Notes under the pieces: model-generated
Databases searched by the model: none
What the model was told of the DNA's origin: nothing
The model's input: only the letters and a program-made list of their open reading frames with translations
Shown here: piece after piece, positions 26,631-35,349 of the stretch
How positions within the stretch are numbered: the stretch's first letter is position 1
Layout of the letters: the number at the start of each line of letters is the position of its first letter
Position numbers and translations under genes: made by a program
Assembly: GCF_014202575.1 (NCBI RefSeq)
Contig: NZ_JACHHB010000008.1
Location: 96,930-160,929 of the forward strand
Origin: Texcoconibacillus texcoconensis
GTDB lineage: Bacteria > Bacillota > Bacilli > Bacillales > Salisediminibacteriaceae
DNA: 64,000 nucleotides
Reading direction: 5' to 3'

Positions 26631-28352
26631 CTAGTATTGCGGGTATTGTGGATGTTGAATGAGGTTTTGCGACACGGTATTTCTTATGTCCATCCATTCG
26701 TACTCGGTAAGCTCCAACGCGTCCGTTTTCGTTGACGGAGAAACGTCTGTGATTTGTACATCACCCGAGAATTCAACTTCCGTTTCAGCATCAATAATAA
26801 ACGTCATTTCCTGATATCCATAAAATTGATCTTGCGCCCCGATTGTTAAACCCGCTTCTATATCTTGATTGGCATAATCACTACTCAAATCGTGATCAAA
26901 ACTTTGATCAACATACCCATGAATCGTAGGAATTTGATGCCCGAACTCATACCCACTTAGATAAAGATCAAAGTCTGTGTTCGTTTCATTTTGTCTACGC
27001 TCTGTCATAACATCTAAGCGAATATCAGCCGCTAAGCCATTTTGATCCATCAACATGAAACTTATAGCTGTACTATAATGTTCACCGTAAGCCTCTTCTG
27101 TTTTGTTCGTAACCAAACTTACATCAAGGTATTCATCGCCGGAATACACAGGTTCAACGCGCAAGTTTCGTATATAACTCTCACCAGCCGTATCATTTCT
27201 AGAAAAGTCATACACAAAGGAAATCCCATCATTATACCCATCATCTGTGATGTTAAATGTGAGATCAAAATCAATGATTTCCTCATCGTCATCAATCACC
27301 ATTTTACTTTGAACACCATCAGGAATGCTCATGTCACTTATATCTGAACGCAACTTTTGCAAGCCATCTCTAACATCACCCTCGCTTACCGAGGCATGAC
27401 CGTATCCATCTTCACCTTGCTCAACGATCAGCTGAACCAACGCCTCATCCTGCGTCATTTTCAGTAACATATCATCGAAAACGTTCTTAACCTCACCTTC
27501 CGATAGATGAAGTGTGATCGTTCGGTGATCCCCATCCTCATCCAGAGCAAATGAATCATCATCAAGAAGACCATGAAGAAACGTTCCGTACTCTGTTACA
27601 ACCTCTTCCCATGGCTCACCAAAGGAAAACCAACGGTCTGGTAATGTTGCAAAATTGGTAATCTCCTCAGGCCCATAATAATAAGGGTCGTTTCGTCTCA
27701 TCATGTCCCCAAATTGATCATTTTCGATACTAAAATGCGATTCATAAAGTAGTGGAAAACCGAATGACGTTCGATCTTCTTGTTGATAAACCTCCGCTTG
27801 AAACGCCTCTGTTCCATTATCTATTAAAGACAACGTCGACCAAAAAACCTCTTCGTCCGGATCTTGCATCGTTTCAACGACAAACTCATTACCTTGCAAA
27901 GACGCTTGAAGTTGAGCGATATCAGGTATATTCATCGCATTGACATCCGCAGATAATGTCGTTTCGCTCTCGTAAGGATGCTCTTGCATATAATCGGATA
28001 ACGCCACCGTTTCTTGATACGGCTCAGTGAGCACGTCCAATAACGTTGAGTCCCCACCTGCTTCCGCCATGAAATATAAATCTTTCGCACTCTGATTAAA
28101 AATAATCGGATAAGCAACAACTGCACCAATCCCTAATAAAGCAACAAGAGTAAGGGGAAGGATCAGCGTCTTTTTCGCTTTCTGCAACATCCTCCCCCTT
28201 TCTCCACTTTCCACACTCTTCACGGTTTCAGCCGTAGAAGCCGTTCCCTTTTCAACTTGAGCGCTCGATTGATCCGCAAACTGCGCACCACAAGCACCAC
28301 AAAATTGAGCGCCACGCTCGCGCTTCTCCCCACAATTCGGACAAAAATTCAT
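26631..28352 (-). CDS. Zinc-ribbon membrane-anchored protein (YvbJ-like)
   Basis: A 573-residue protein: an N-terminal zinc ribbon (NFCPNCGEKRERGAQFCGACG), a basic/Ser-rich linker, one membrane segment (about residues 65-90, LILPLTLVALLGIGAVVAYP), and a long acidic extracellular region of mostly predicted beta structure without a known catalytic motif. The layout matches the YvbJ/TcaA-type group of zinc-ribbon-bearing wall-stress proteins. ATG at 28352 follows GGAAGGGCC; an in-frame start six codons earlier is less well placed. Function unknown. It belongs to a set of six zinc-ribbon genes between 26.6 and 40.0 kb. Confidence 0.7.
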   Translation of the reverse strand: MNFCPNCGEKRERGAQFCGACGAQFADQSSAQVEKGTASTAETVKSVESGERGRMLQKAKKTLILPLTLVALLGIGAVVAYPIIFNQSAKDLYFMAEAGGDSTLLDVLTEPYQETVALSDYMQEHPYESETTLSADVNAMNIPDIAQLQASLQGNEFVVETMQDPDEEVFWSTLSLIDNGTEAFQAEVYQQEDRTSFGFPLLYESHFSIENDQFGDMMRRNDPYYYGPEEITNFATLPDRWFSFGEPWEEVVTEYGTFLHGLLDDDSFALDEDGDHRTITLHLSEGEVKNVFDDMLLKMTQDEALVQLIVEQGEDGYGHASVSEGDVRDGLQKLRSDISDMSIPDGVQSKMVIDDDEEIIDFDLTFNITDDGYNDGISFVYDFSRNDTAGESYIRNLRVEPVYSGDEYLDVSLVTNKTEEAYGEHYSTAISFMLMDQNGLAADIRLDVMTERRQNETNTDFDLYLSGYEFGHQIPTIHGYVDQSFDHDLSSDYANQDIEAGLTIGAQDQFYGYQEMTFIIDAETEVEFSGDVQITDVSPSTKTDALELTEYEWMDIRNTVSQNLIQHPQYPQY

Positions 28353-28572
28353 CGGCCCTTCCTCCATCACTTAACTAGAATAAACTACGAATTTCATAGC
28401 ATATCATAACACGATTCTATGTAAATTGACCGAAACAATCTCTAAAAATGTCAAAAACCCTAGAACTTTTTCCTAGATAAAAGACACTTTCCACACCACC
28501 CCCACTTTCCTTCGAGCCGATACAGAAACCAGTCTTTCAGATAAACCGACAACATTTCACTTTAGCACCCTG

Positions 28573-28606
28573 AAGGGTAGGTGCTACTTTGGTAGCACCT
28601 ACCCTT
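28573..28606. repeat. Family A palindrome, copy 12 (loop TTTG)
   Basis: Perfect 15-bp arms around TTTG, with outer CTTTAGCACC and ACGTTAAAG flanks, between two minus-strand genes. Confidence 0.95.
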
Positions 28607-28636
28607 TACTACGTTAAAGCAAATCCCCCAAACTTT

Positions 28637-28834
28637 TTACAATTTCGTTCGTTTCCCAAATAAGGCCATAAACCCATTAAAAATAATCACACATGAGAAG
28701 GTGAGTACAGTTAACACACCGACTAAGAGCGTCACTGGCGCAAACGGCTCCAATATCCCATCAAGCGGCACACGGATGATCGCAAATCCCGCAAGAATCG
28801 TCGCTAAATATAACAGCAAAAAACGATTCAACAC
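28637..28834 (-). CDS. Small two-helix membrane protein
   Basis: A 65-residue protein made of two predicted membrane helices (LLLYLATILAGFAII and VTLLVGVLTVLTFSCVIIF) and a short basic end (GKRTKL). GTG at 28834 is preceded by AAGGGGGGA. It resembles no family I can name; similar small membrane proteins are common in Bacillaceae genomes. It lies on the same strand as, and downstream of, the desaturase but is separated from it by a terminator. Confidence 0.6.
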   Translation of the reverse strand: MLNRFLLLYLATILAGFAIIRVPLDGILEPFAPVTLLVGVLTVLTFSCVIIFNGFMALFGKRTKL

Positions 28835-28976
28835 AATCCCCCCTTCTCAACTATTTCTATTCACGCTACACGCCTTTCGTTTGTGTCATTCAAAAGGATA
28901 CATAAACATGTCGAATGTTGATACAAAAACAATCATGGCCGTTCACTCCAATCTTTGGATAAACATCTCTTATTCA

Positions 28977-29004
28977 CAAAAAAAGACTAACGCACCGGCG
29001 TTAG
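28977..29004 (-). terminator. Terminator of the desaturase gene
   Basis: On the minus strand CTAACGC, CGGT, GCGTTAG is followed by a run of T. The stem overlaps the desaturase stop codon. Confidence 0.8.
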
Positions 29005-30056
29005 CCCTCTTCATCTTTTCGATATTGATTCTTCATTGGGTCAAGGCCATTTCCTAAAGAATGATAGAGGTCCCCTTGTCTTGGATCTACAAATTCACTC
29101 TTTTGATGATAAAGCTGCGGTGTCTTCCACAATGCGATTAACGCTCTGCCCATCGGCATTTCATGATACCTATCCGGCCACATTGTTTTGATATGTTCCT
29201 TCACTAAAGGATAGTACTTCGGATTCATCCCCGGAAAAAGGTGGTGCTCTGTGTGATAACTAAAATTGAAATGAAGAACATCTACCCACTTGGGCACAGT
29301 GACAGTGAGACTATTAGCTAGTGGATCATTGACCTCAACAAGCGGATTCAAGCGATGGTTCGTTGCAATATAAGCCATCACGATAAAATTAGCAATTAGT
29401 AATGGAAGTAAAAAGGCAAAAACCCAATTACTAAAGCCGATCCACACGAGTAAGCCGATCCAAGTTGCCCACGGTAAAATCAATTGCAACCAAAGCGCTG
29501 GTTGTTTCTTTAATTTAAAGGTTTTCACGTTTTCACCAAACATCCGCAAAGAGTGGGCTGTAAAAGTTACTGTTAAAAAACTAAAGCTAAAGAAAGAACG
29601 CACCGAAAGCGGAAGACGATACACCCACCGTAAAACTGCGCTTTCCGCTAGCTTTTTCATCGTTGGCCAAGCATCGGGGTCCAGTTCTTCATCTTGTGTA
29701 TGTTTATGGTGATCCATATTATGCCACTTGCGCCACAGTTTTGGACCTGTACATAATGGCCAAAAAGCAATTGCACCAAGAAAATCGCGTAACCACGCTT
29801 TCCTTACGACCGTTCCGTGCAAAATTTCATGCCCTAAAAAGCCCAATGAGGCAAAACTTCCACCTAATATAAGTGAGATCACGAGACTCACTAAAGGATG
29901 CAGTTCAAACAAACTAATCGTCACAATCCCAGCAATTGTGAGAATAAGAAAAAACAGTCCTCCAAAAAGACGCGTTGGTACAGGCTGAAATGCCTCTTTA
30001 GGAAGGTGTGGCTTTGTGCGTGCTGCATACCAGCCGAAAGTATGAAGTTCTTTCAT
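29001..30056 (-). CDS. Fatty acid desaturase family protein
   Basis: A 351-residue integral membrane di-iron enzyme. Three His boxes are clear: HEILHG, HNMDHHKH and HTEHHLF, with paired membrane helices between them. It probably introduces double bonds into membrane acyl chains, or hydroxylates a related lipid. It is not closely similar to the delta-5 desaturase Des of B. subtilis as I recall that sequence; the ordering and the HEILHG box fit the DesA/beta-carotene-type branch. ATG at 30056 follows AAGGGGATT. No DesKR-type regulator is adjacent. Confidence 0.85.
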   Translation of the reverse strand: MKELHTFGWYAARTKPHLPKEAFQPVPTRLFGGLFFLILTIAGIVTISLFELHPLVSLVISLILGGSFASLGFLGHEILHGTVVRKAWLRDFLGAIAFWPLCTGPKLWRKWHNMDHHKHTQDEELDPDAWPTMKKLAESAVLRWVYRLPLSVRSFFSFSFLTVTFTAHSLRMFGENVKTFKLKKQPALWLQLILPWATWIGLLVWIGFSNWVFAFLLPLLIANFIVMAYIATNHRLNPLVEVNDPLANSLTVTVPKWVDVLHFNFSYHTEHHLFPGMNPKYYPLVKEHIKTMWPDRYHEMPMGRALIALWKTPQLYHQKSEFVDPRQGDLYHSLGNGLDPMKNQYRKDEEG

Positions 30057-30597
30057 TCATGAATCCCCTTTCAATATATGCCGATAACATCATTATCTTT
30101 AATTTATTTCACAATTTTATCACATCTCAGATTTTTTACAACCTACTTTTATCACTAGGTGCTAATTTCTAACGTCTCTCTGTACTTTCTTTTCAAGATC
30201 AACTTGATGATTATTTTGCCCTGCCTGCTTTATTATAATGTAGTGAATGGAAAACGTGACTTATAGACTTTACGAGGACACAAAGAAAATACTGAATCCT
30301 TCTCTAACAACTCTCGCGCTATGTGAAAATAGACAAGGAACGACACATTTCTCAACGGTTGGGGGCATTTTATGAGAGCGACGAAGTTTATAGTCAGGCG
30401 CTTTAGCGAAGTGAAGGGTAGGTGCTACCGAAGTAGCACCTACTCTGCATCTCGATAAAGCGATAAAGCGAAACGCCCCCTATCAGCCAATTTTGTTAAA
30501 TCACCTGACACTCTTTCTTCCTTTAACATGTTGTACCTTACCATTGACTCCTATAAAATAACCATATCAAGATTTCCACTGACAAGGAGGATAAGAG
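30057..30597. other. Long divergent intergenic region, no gene seen
   Basis: A 541-bp gap between the divergent desaturase and amidotransferase genes. It contains an AT-rich stretch next to the desaturase, a TATAAT near 30234, and a decayed family A palindrome at 30418. I see no supported ORF or RNA gene. Confidence 0.4.
30418..30443. repeat. Family A palindrome, copy 13 (loop CGAA, decayed outer arm)
   Basis: Perfect 11-bp inner arms (GTAGGTGCTAC) around CGAA; the right outer arm reads TACTCTG instead of TACCCTT. It lies in a divergent region. Confidence 0.92.
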
Positions 30598-31317
30598 ATG
30601 AAAATTGCAGTGATCCAACACGACCCTATCGTCGGACCCGGCGTTTTATCTGACTGGGCGCAAGACTACAATGAAGAGATCCAGCTTTACCGCCTCGACT
30701 TAGGCGAAGCACTCCCCTCCACCCATGACTTCGATATGCTCATCAGCCTCGGCGGGCGGATGGGTGCCTACGAAGAGGACAAATACCCGTGGTTGCGCGC
30801 AGAAAAAACGCTCATCACTCGCGCCACACACGCGAATAAATGGATACTCGGCATCTGCCTAGGAAGCCAACTCATTGCCGATGCCCTCGGCGGCAAAGCA
30901 TACCAACACCACGAACCAGAGCTCGGCTGGCATCCCGTGCAATTTTCCGAACACGCATCCAACCACCCACTACTTCAACAGACACCAACGACATTACACG
31001 CCTTTGAATACCATAACGACACATTCGACCTCCCCAACAACGCACAATTAATCGCCGAAACAACCTGCGCCAAACAAGCCTTCACGATCGGTGAGCAAAT
31101 CCTAGCCGTGCAATTCCACCCAGAATTCAACGAACAAATGATCACCTATTTTACTGAAAATCACTATCCTCGCGACAAAAAAGGCCCGTTTATTCAGCCA
31201 CAACAAGACGTGCTAAAAGAAGCCAACTTCCAAGGCAGCCGCGCATTCATGTACCAAATCATGAACAACTTTAAACAAGCGTTTAAAAACACCACAACCC
31301 CCAAAACCTCCATTTGA
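30598..31317 (+). CDS. Class I glutamine amidotransferase-like protein (GMP-synthase-type)
   Basis: A 239-residue protein with the class I amidotransferase fold. The nucleophile Cys is in WILGICLGSQLIADALGG and the catalytic His/Glu pair in LAVQFHPEF. It lacks a synthetase domain, so it belongs to the stand-alone GuaA-N-like group, some of which hydrolyse gamma-glutamyl compounds. Substrate not known. ATG at 30598 follows AAGGAGGAT. Third codon positions are very C-rich compared with genes at the window edges. Confidence 0.83.
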   Translation: MKIAVIQHDPIVGPGVLSDWAQDYNEEIQLYRLDLGEALPSTHDFDMLISLGGRMGAYEEDKYPWLRAEKTLITRATHANKWILGICLGSQLIADALGGKAYQHHEPELGWHPVQFSEHASNHPLLQQTPTTLHAFEYHNDTFDLPNNAQLIAETTCAKQAFTIGEQILAVQFHPEFNEQMITYFTENHYPRDKKGPFIQPQQDVLKEANFQGSRAFMYQIMNNFKQAFKNTTTPKTSI

Positions 31318-31380
31318 AAGAAAAGACATTTACCTCACCGCCCCAGCTCTCCATTCCCCTCCGTGCTTTAACAGAGCAAA

Positions 31381-31410
31381 GGGTAGGTACTACCAAAGTA
31401 GCACCTACCC
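31381..31410. repeat. Family A palindrome, copy 14 (loop CAAA, one mismatch)
   Basis: GGGTAGGTACTAC pairs with GTAGCACCTACCC except for one A/C mismatch. Outer CGTGCTTTA and TAAAGCACG form a clear second pair of arms, showing the full element is about 70 bp. Confidence 0.93.
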
Positions 31411-31556
31411 TTCACTTAGCTAAAGCACGAAATTCTATTATTGACAATATGAACTTTCCATTTTATGATAAAACATAATTCCGAGTTTATCGATTGGAAT
31501 ATAATATATTTACTTCTCGTAAACTTACAATACAAAAGAAAAAGGAGCGAATCGTT

Positions 31557-32792
31557 ATGAAAGGAATCCTACGTACATATTGGGAAACTTCTCTTATTCT
31601 CAAAATCACGATTGCACTTATTTTAGGGGTTATCGTTGGGTTGCTGATCGGAGAAACGGGCGTTGCGATTTTGGCGCCGTTTGGTGATTTGCTGATGAAC
31701 TTGCTCATGTTTCTGATTATTCCACTCGTTTTATTCACATTGATTGTCGGGGTCAACCAGTCGGATATCAAAGACCTCGGTAGAATGGGTGGGAAAGTGT
31801 TCATTTATTATGCCGTGACGTCGGCGGTGGCGATCATCGTCGGGTTAGCGGTTTCGCGCGTATTCTCGCCGGGGACAGGGATGACGTTAACGAATGAGAC
31901 GTTCGAGGCGCCGGAAAATCCAGGGGTCGTAAATGTCATTTTAAGTATCGTGCCTGACAATATTGTCGCGGCGTTCAGTGAACTGAACTTGCTCGGCATC
32001 ATTTTCACAGCACTCGCGTTTGGCATTGCGATTTCGTCGCTAAGATCGTCGGCGACTTACCATGAGACCGGCGCATTGGTTTACAAAGTGATCGACGGGT
32101 TAAACGAGGCGACATTTCGCATCATGAACGTCATTTTGCAATACGTGCCGATCGGGATTTTTGCAATCATCGCCACAACCGTTGCCGATCAAGGGATTAA
32201 CACACTCGTTTCGCTCGGCGAGATGGTCGGTGTCCTTTACATTGCGCTGATCGTGCAAGTGTTGTTTTACATCTTATTTATGAAATTATCAGGCGTATCG
32301 GTGAAATCATTTTTCCGCGCCGCGCGTACACCGATGATTACCGCATTTGCGACACAAAGCAGTTCAGGCACACTCCCGCTCACCCTGAACGCCGCTCAGC
32401 GACTCGGGCTCAACAAAGGTTTGTACAGTTTCAGCCTACCGCTCGGCGCAACGGTTAACATGGATGGGGCCGCGATCCGCATCGCCGTGTCAGCTACGTT
32501 CGCTGCCAATGTCATCGGCGACCCGCTCACATTCCCGGAAATGTTTCAAGTCGTCCTGCTCGGTACACTCGTGTCAATCGGGACAGCAGGCGTCCCCGGC
32601 GCTGGGATGGTCATGATCGCAACCGTCTTCGCACAGCTCGGCCTCCCACTAGAAGCCGTCGCCTTGCTCGCAGCCGTTGACGCCCTCGTCGGTATGGGAT
32701 GTACCTCATTGAATGTAACAGGCGATTTAACAGGCTCATCCATCATTAATAAAACAGAAAAACACCAAAAAGAAACCGCCGAGGCCCAGTAA
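31557..32792 (+). CDS. Dicarboxylate/amino acid:cation symporter (DAACS, GltP-like)
   Basis: A 411-residue secondary transporter with about eight membrane helices. Typical segments are the serine-rich reentrant motif TQSSSGTLPLTL, LPLGATVNMDGAA, and GVPGAGMVMIATVFAQLGLP. It imports glutamate, aspartate or C4-dicarboxylates with Na+ or H+. ATG at 31557 follows AAAAAGGAG. It is a single-gene unit between family A palindromes. Substrate choice cannot be made from sequence. Confidence 0.9.
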   Translation: MKGILRTYWETSLILKITIALILGVIVGLLIGETGVAILAPFGDLLMNLLMFLIIPLVLFTLIVGVNQSDIKDLGRMGGKVFIYYAVTSAVAIIVGLAVSRVFSPGTGMTLTNETFEAPENPGVVNVILSIVPDNIVAAFSELNLLGIIFTALAFGIAISSLRSSATYHETGALVYKVIDGLNEATFRIMNVILQYVPIGIFAIIATTVADQGINTLVSLGEMVGVLYIALIVQVLFYILFMKLSGVSVKSFFRAARTPMITAFATQSSSGTLPLTLNAAQRLGLNKGLYSFSLPLGATVNMDGAAIRIAVSATFAANVIGDPLTFPEMFQVVLLGTLVSIGTAGVPGAGMVMIATVFAQLGLPLEAVALLAAVDALVGMGCTSLNVTGDLTGSSIINKTEKHQKETAEAQ

Positions 32793-32901
32793 GTTGGGCA
32801 GGACTTTTAAGGAGAAGAAAGGATATTTTGCACACCACCCCAACTCTCCATTTACGCGACCGAAACAACGATTTACCCCGCGTTAGTACAGTGAAGTGCT
32901 G

Positions 32902-32935
32902 AAGGGTAGGTGCTACTTGGGTAGCACCTACCCTT
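32902..32935. repeat. Family A palindrome, copy 15 (loop TTGG)
   Basis: Perfect 15-bp arms around TTGG between two plus-strand genes. Confidence 0.95.
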
Positions 32936-33074
32936 TTCCTCGCTAAAGCATCTATGTATCTTCCCCTCTAAAACAGGCTATTAAACTAGACCAATTCCAG
33001 CAGACATACATACCCTATGAATACGCAGAGATGTTGCGTGTTCTGCTAGTATAAATTTAGAAAAGGATGATTCG

Positions 33075-33326
33075 ATGTCTGCTGAATACTATTACAACTT
33101 TTGCCAACAGCACATGGGGCAAGAAGTAGAGATCACCGACCACCATGGCAAAGTGCACGTTGGGAAAATTGAAAAGGTCGACCGTGAAAATGTGTACCTA
33201 CGTACACAGGCGCCACCACCCACCGATCGCGGCTACGGCATGTTCTTCTTCCCACTCGCCGTCGGTGCATTAGTCGCGATCCCACTCATCGGTATCGCCG
33301 GAGCTCGTCGCAGACCTTACTATTAA
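33075..33326 (+). CDS. Small hypothetical protein with one membrane segment
   Basis: An 83-residue protein. The first half (GQEVEITDHHGKVHVGKIEKVDRENVYLR) looks like a small Sm/SH3-type beta barrel. The second half has a single membrane span (MFFFPLAVGALVAIPLIGIAG) and ends in RRRPYY. ATG at 33075 follows AAAGGATG. Similar small proteins occur in Bacillaceae but I know of no assigned function. It is followed 31 bp later by the acetyltransferase and may share its transcript. Confidence 0.65.
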   Translation: MSAEYYYNFCQQHMGQEVEITDHHGKVHVGKIEKVDRENVYLRTQAPPPTDRGYGMFFFPLAVGALVAIPLIGIAGARRRPYY

Positions 33327-33357
33327 CCTATGAATAAACCAAGGATGTGCATCAAAT

Positions 33358-33921
33358 ATGAACGAAAACACCAAAACGATTCACTTCCAAACGGAAAACT
33401 TCATTTTTAGGGAACTGAATGTAGACGATAAACACGACATTTATCGTCTATTTTCAGACCCTCAAGTAACCAAGTTTGATTACAGCGAACCGATCAAGAC
33501 GATGCAAGAAGCCGAAACGTTCATCGACATCGCCCAACAATCTTACCAAAACCCTCATTATATTATTTGGGGCGCCGAACACATCGAAACCGGCAAACTC
33601 ATCGGCACTTGCGGTTTCAAAAACTGGAACCGCACCTCCCAACATGCCGAAATCGGCGGCAACCTCTCCCGCGAACTGTGGGGAAACGGCTACGCAACCG
33701 AAGCGATGAACGCGATCATCAAACACGCATTTACCACCATGAACCTAAACAAAATCTGCGCCACCACCAACGAGCAAAATACGACCGCACTAGCAATCCT
33801 TAACAAATACGGCTTCAAACACGAAGGCACCCTACGCGAACACCAAAAACTCAACGCAAAGTTCCACGACGTCCTCATCTACTCCTTGCTAAAGAGGGAC
33901 AGTCCCGCTTCACTTGACTAA
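33358..33921 (+). CDS. GNAT-family N-acetyltransferase (RimJ/RimL-like), C-terminus encoded by a family B repeat
   Basis: A 187-residue acetyl-CoA-dependent acetyltransferase. ETGKLIGTCGFKNW, AEIGGNLSRELWGNGYATEAM (the CoA-binding Q/RxxGxG/A region) and NEQNTTALAILNKYGF are typical of the RimJ/RimL branch, which acts on protein N-termini, spermidine or small amines. The last eight or nine residues (RDSPASLD) and the stop codon are supplied by the palindromic repeat starting at 33896, so the original C-terminus was probably altered when the repeat arrived. AAGGATG is a moderate RBS. Confidence 0.85.
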   Translation: MNENTKTIHFQTENFIFRELNVDDKHDIYRLFSDPQVTKFDYSEPIKTMQEAETFIDIAQQSYQNPHYIIWGAEHIETGKLIGTCGFKNWNRTSQHAEIGGNLSRELWGNGYATEAMNAIIKHAFTTMNLNKICATTNEQNTTALAILNKYGFKHEGTLREHQKLNAKFHDVLIYSLLKRDSPASLD

Positions 33922-33935
33922 AGTGGGACTGTCCC
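33896..33935. repeat. Family B palindrome, copy 1
   Basis: GGGACAGTCCCGCTTCACTT and its imperfect complement ending GTGGGACTGTCCC form a hairpin. It overlaps the 3' end of the acetyltransferase gene and lies 4 bp from the RAYT stop codon. Confidence 0.95.
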
Positions 33936-33938
33936 CCT

Positions 33939-34487
33939 TCAATCTTCTGCATCGATAAAGTTAAAGTAGTTTTCTCTTTTTGGTTCGCTAAAATGGGAAA
34001 GAATTTTATCAGTTGTGACTAATTGTGTAGAGGATTCTTCGGGAGCTATTTGATAATAATGCGGGTAGCTGCTCCAGGGGTAATGTTCCGGAAAATCAAC
34101 CATTTTCGCAGTGACAGGGTTTAAGTGGATGTATTTGCTAACCCTGAGGAAGTAATTCAAACTATCAATCAATTGTGCATGATAACGCCCCTGAAAAAGA
34201 TGGCCATCGACGTCGTACCGCCGATTAAAATACATCGCATAACGCGTGTGGAGATTACTAATAATTTTACTCGTTGGAGAATCAACCGTTTCTAGGAGAA
34301 GATGGATGTGGTTCGGCATTAAACAATAAGCATGAAGATAAAAGGGGTAAACTTCCTGTACACGTTCGAGCAATTTTAAATACCGCAAATAATCACGTTC
34401 ATCAATGAAAATCAAATCCCGCCTGTTGCCACGACTCGTAATGTGAAAAATCGCACCAGGCGCCGTGACCCTACGCTTTCTCGGCAA
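33939..34487 (-). CDS. REP-associated tyrosine transposase (RAYT, Y1_Tnp family)
   Basis: A 182-residue single-strand transposase of the IS200/TnpA-REP class. APGAIFHITSRGNRRDLIF, the HUH motif in YCLMPNHIHLLLET, and the catalytic Tyr candidate in RYHAQLIDSLNYFLRVSKYIHLNP are all present. Such proteins nick and rejoin hairpin-bearing REP sequences. The gene is bracketed by family B palindromes (33896-33935 and 34626-34702), the arrangement expected when the repeat is its substrate. The ORF is intact, so the family may still be mobile. Confidence 0.92.
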   Translation of the reverse strand: MPRKRRVTAPGAIFHITSRGNRRDLIFIDERDYLRYLKLLERVQEVYPFYLHAYCLMPNHIHLLLETVDSPTSKIISNLHTRYAMYFNRRYDVDGHLFQGRYHAQLIDSLNYFLRVSKYIHLNPVTAKMVDFPEHYPWSSYPHYYQIAPEESSTQLVTTDKILSHFSEPKRENYFNFIDAED

Positions 34488-34625
34488 CTACACCACACCT
34501 TTCAACTAACATTTTGTCAAACCACAAAGATCAAACCTAACTCATGAAAACAAACCATAGACCGTTGAAGACAAACAGCCCTCCATAACATATTCAACAC
34601 AAACCCAACTTTTCCTCCCTAAAGA

Positions 34626-34640
34626 GGGACAGTCCCGCTT
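34626..34640. repeat. Family B half-copy
   Basis: GGGACAGTCCCGCTT followed by TCGTTCGCTAAATCATGAAA, without the returning arm. It sits 22 bp before a full copy, giving a paired arrangement upstream of the transposase gene. Confidence 0.85.
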
Positions 34641-34662
34641 TCGTTCGCTAAATCATGAAAAG

Positions 34663-34702
34663 GGGACAGTCCCGCTTCACTTGACTAAAGTGGGACTGTC
34701 CC
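34663..34702. repeat. Family B palindrome, copy 2
   Basis: Nearly identical to copy 1, including the central CACTTGACTAAAGTG. It lies 5 bp after the stop of the RDD protein gene. Confidence 0.95.
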
Positions 34703-34707
34703 GGCTT

Positions 34708-35328
34708 TTATTTTGAACGGATGACATGGGTGTTGGCCATGAAATCATGGAGGGCTTGTTTTTTATCCGTAAATGCGGCGATAATGAACCCGATATAGAA
34801 GATGAGGCCGGAAAACCAGATGGCAATGGCTCGCCAGAAGGCTTTTAAAAATGAGATCCGATTTCCGTTCTTGTCTGTGACTTTGATACCTACCATTTTT
34901 TTGCCTGGTGTGGCTTGCCATTTTGAAGTATGGAAAATGGCATAGTAGAACGCACAAAATAAAAACAGCACGATAAACTGGATGAAACTGAGCAAATTAA
35001 CGAGCGCTTCCGTTTGTGTGCTATACGGATCGTTCATAGCAATGCCTACAAGGACTGCCGATAGAATCGCTACAAGGATAAAGATAGGAATCGTCAATAT
35101 AACACCGTCGATGATATGTGCGACGCCACGGATCCAAAATCCGGCGTAGTATTCTCGGCCTGTTTGTTGTAGTCTTACACCACATTTGACGCACATTTCT
35201 TGTTGAGTGGCGGTTTCTGTGCCGCAACTTTGGCAGAATTGATCACTCTTTAATGGTCGGAATCCGCAGCCTGGACAAAATTCCGCTTTTTCTGAAACAT
35301 GTTTTCCACATTGTCTACAGTACATCAT
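34708..35328 (-). CDS. Zinc-ribbon RDD-family membrane protein
   Basis: A 206-residue protein. Two zinc ribbons occupy residues 1-50 (YCRQCGKHVSEKAEFCPGCG and FCQSCGTETATQQEMCVKCG). An RDD domain follows with about four membrane helices (YYAGFWIRGVAHIIDGVILT, TPGKKMVGIKVTDKNG). RDD proteins include ion transporters but most lack a known role. A second Met codon one position on has slightly better spacing from GGAG. It lies 21 bp after the gene at 35350-35769 on the same strand, so the two are likely co-transcribed. Confidence 0.82.
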   Translation of the reverse strand: MMYCRQCGKHVSEKAEFCPGCGFRPLKSDQFCQSCGTETATQQEMCVKCGVRLQQTGREYYAGFWIRGVAHIIDGVILTIPIFILVAILSAVLVGIAMNDPYSTQTEALVNLLSFIQFIVLFLFCAFYYAIFHTSKWQATPGKKMVGIKVTDKNGNRISFLKAFWRAIAIWFSGLIFYIGFIIAAFTDKKQALHDFMANTHVIRSK

Positions 35329-35349
35329 TACACTCCAAACTTTTCGTTT

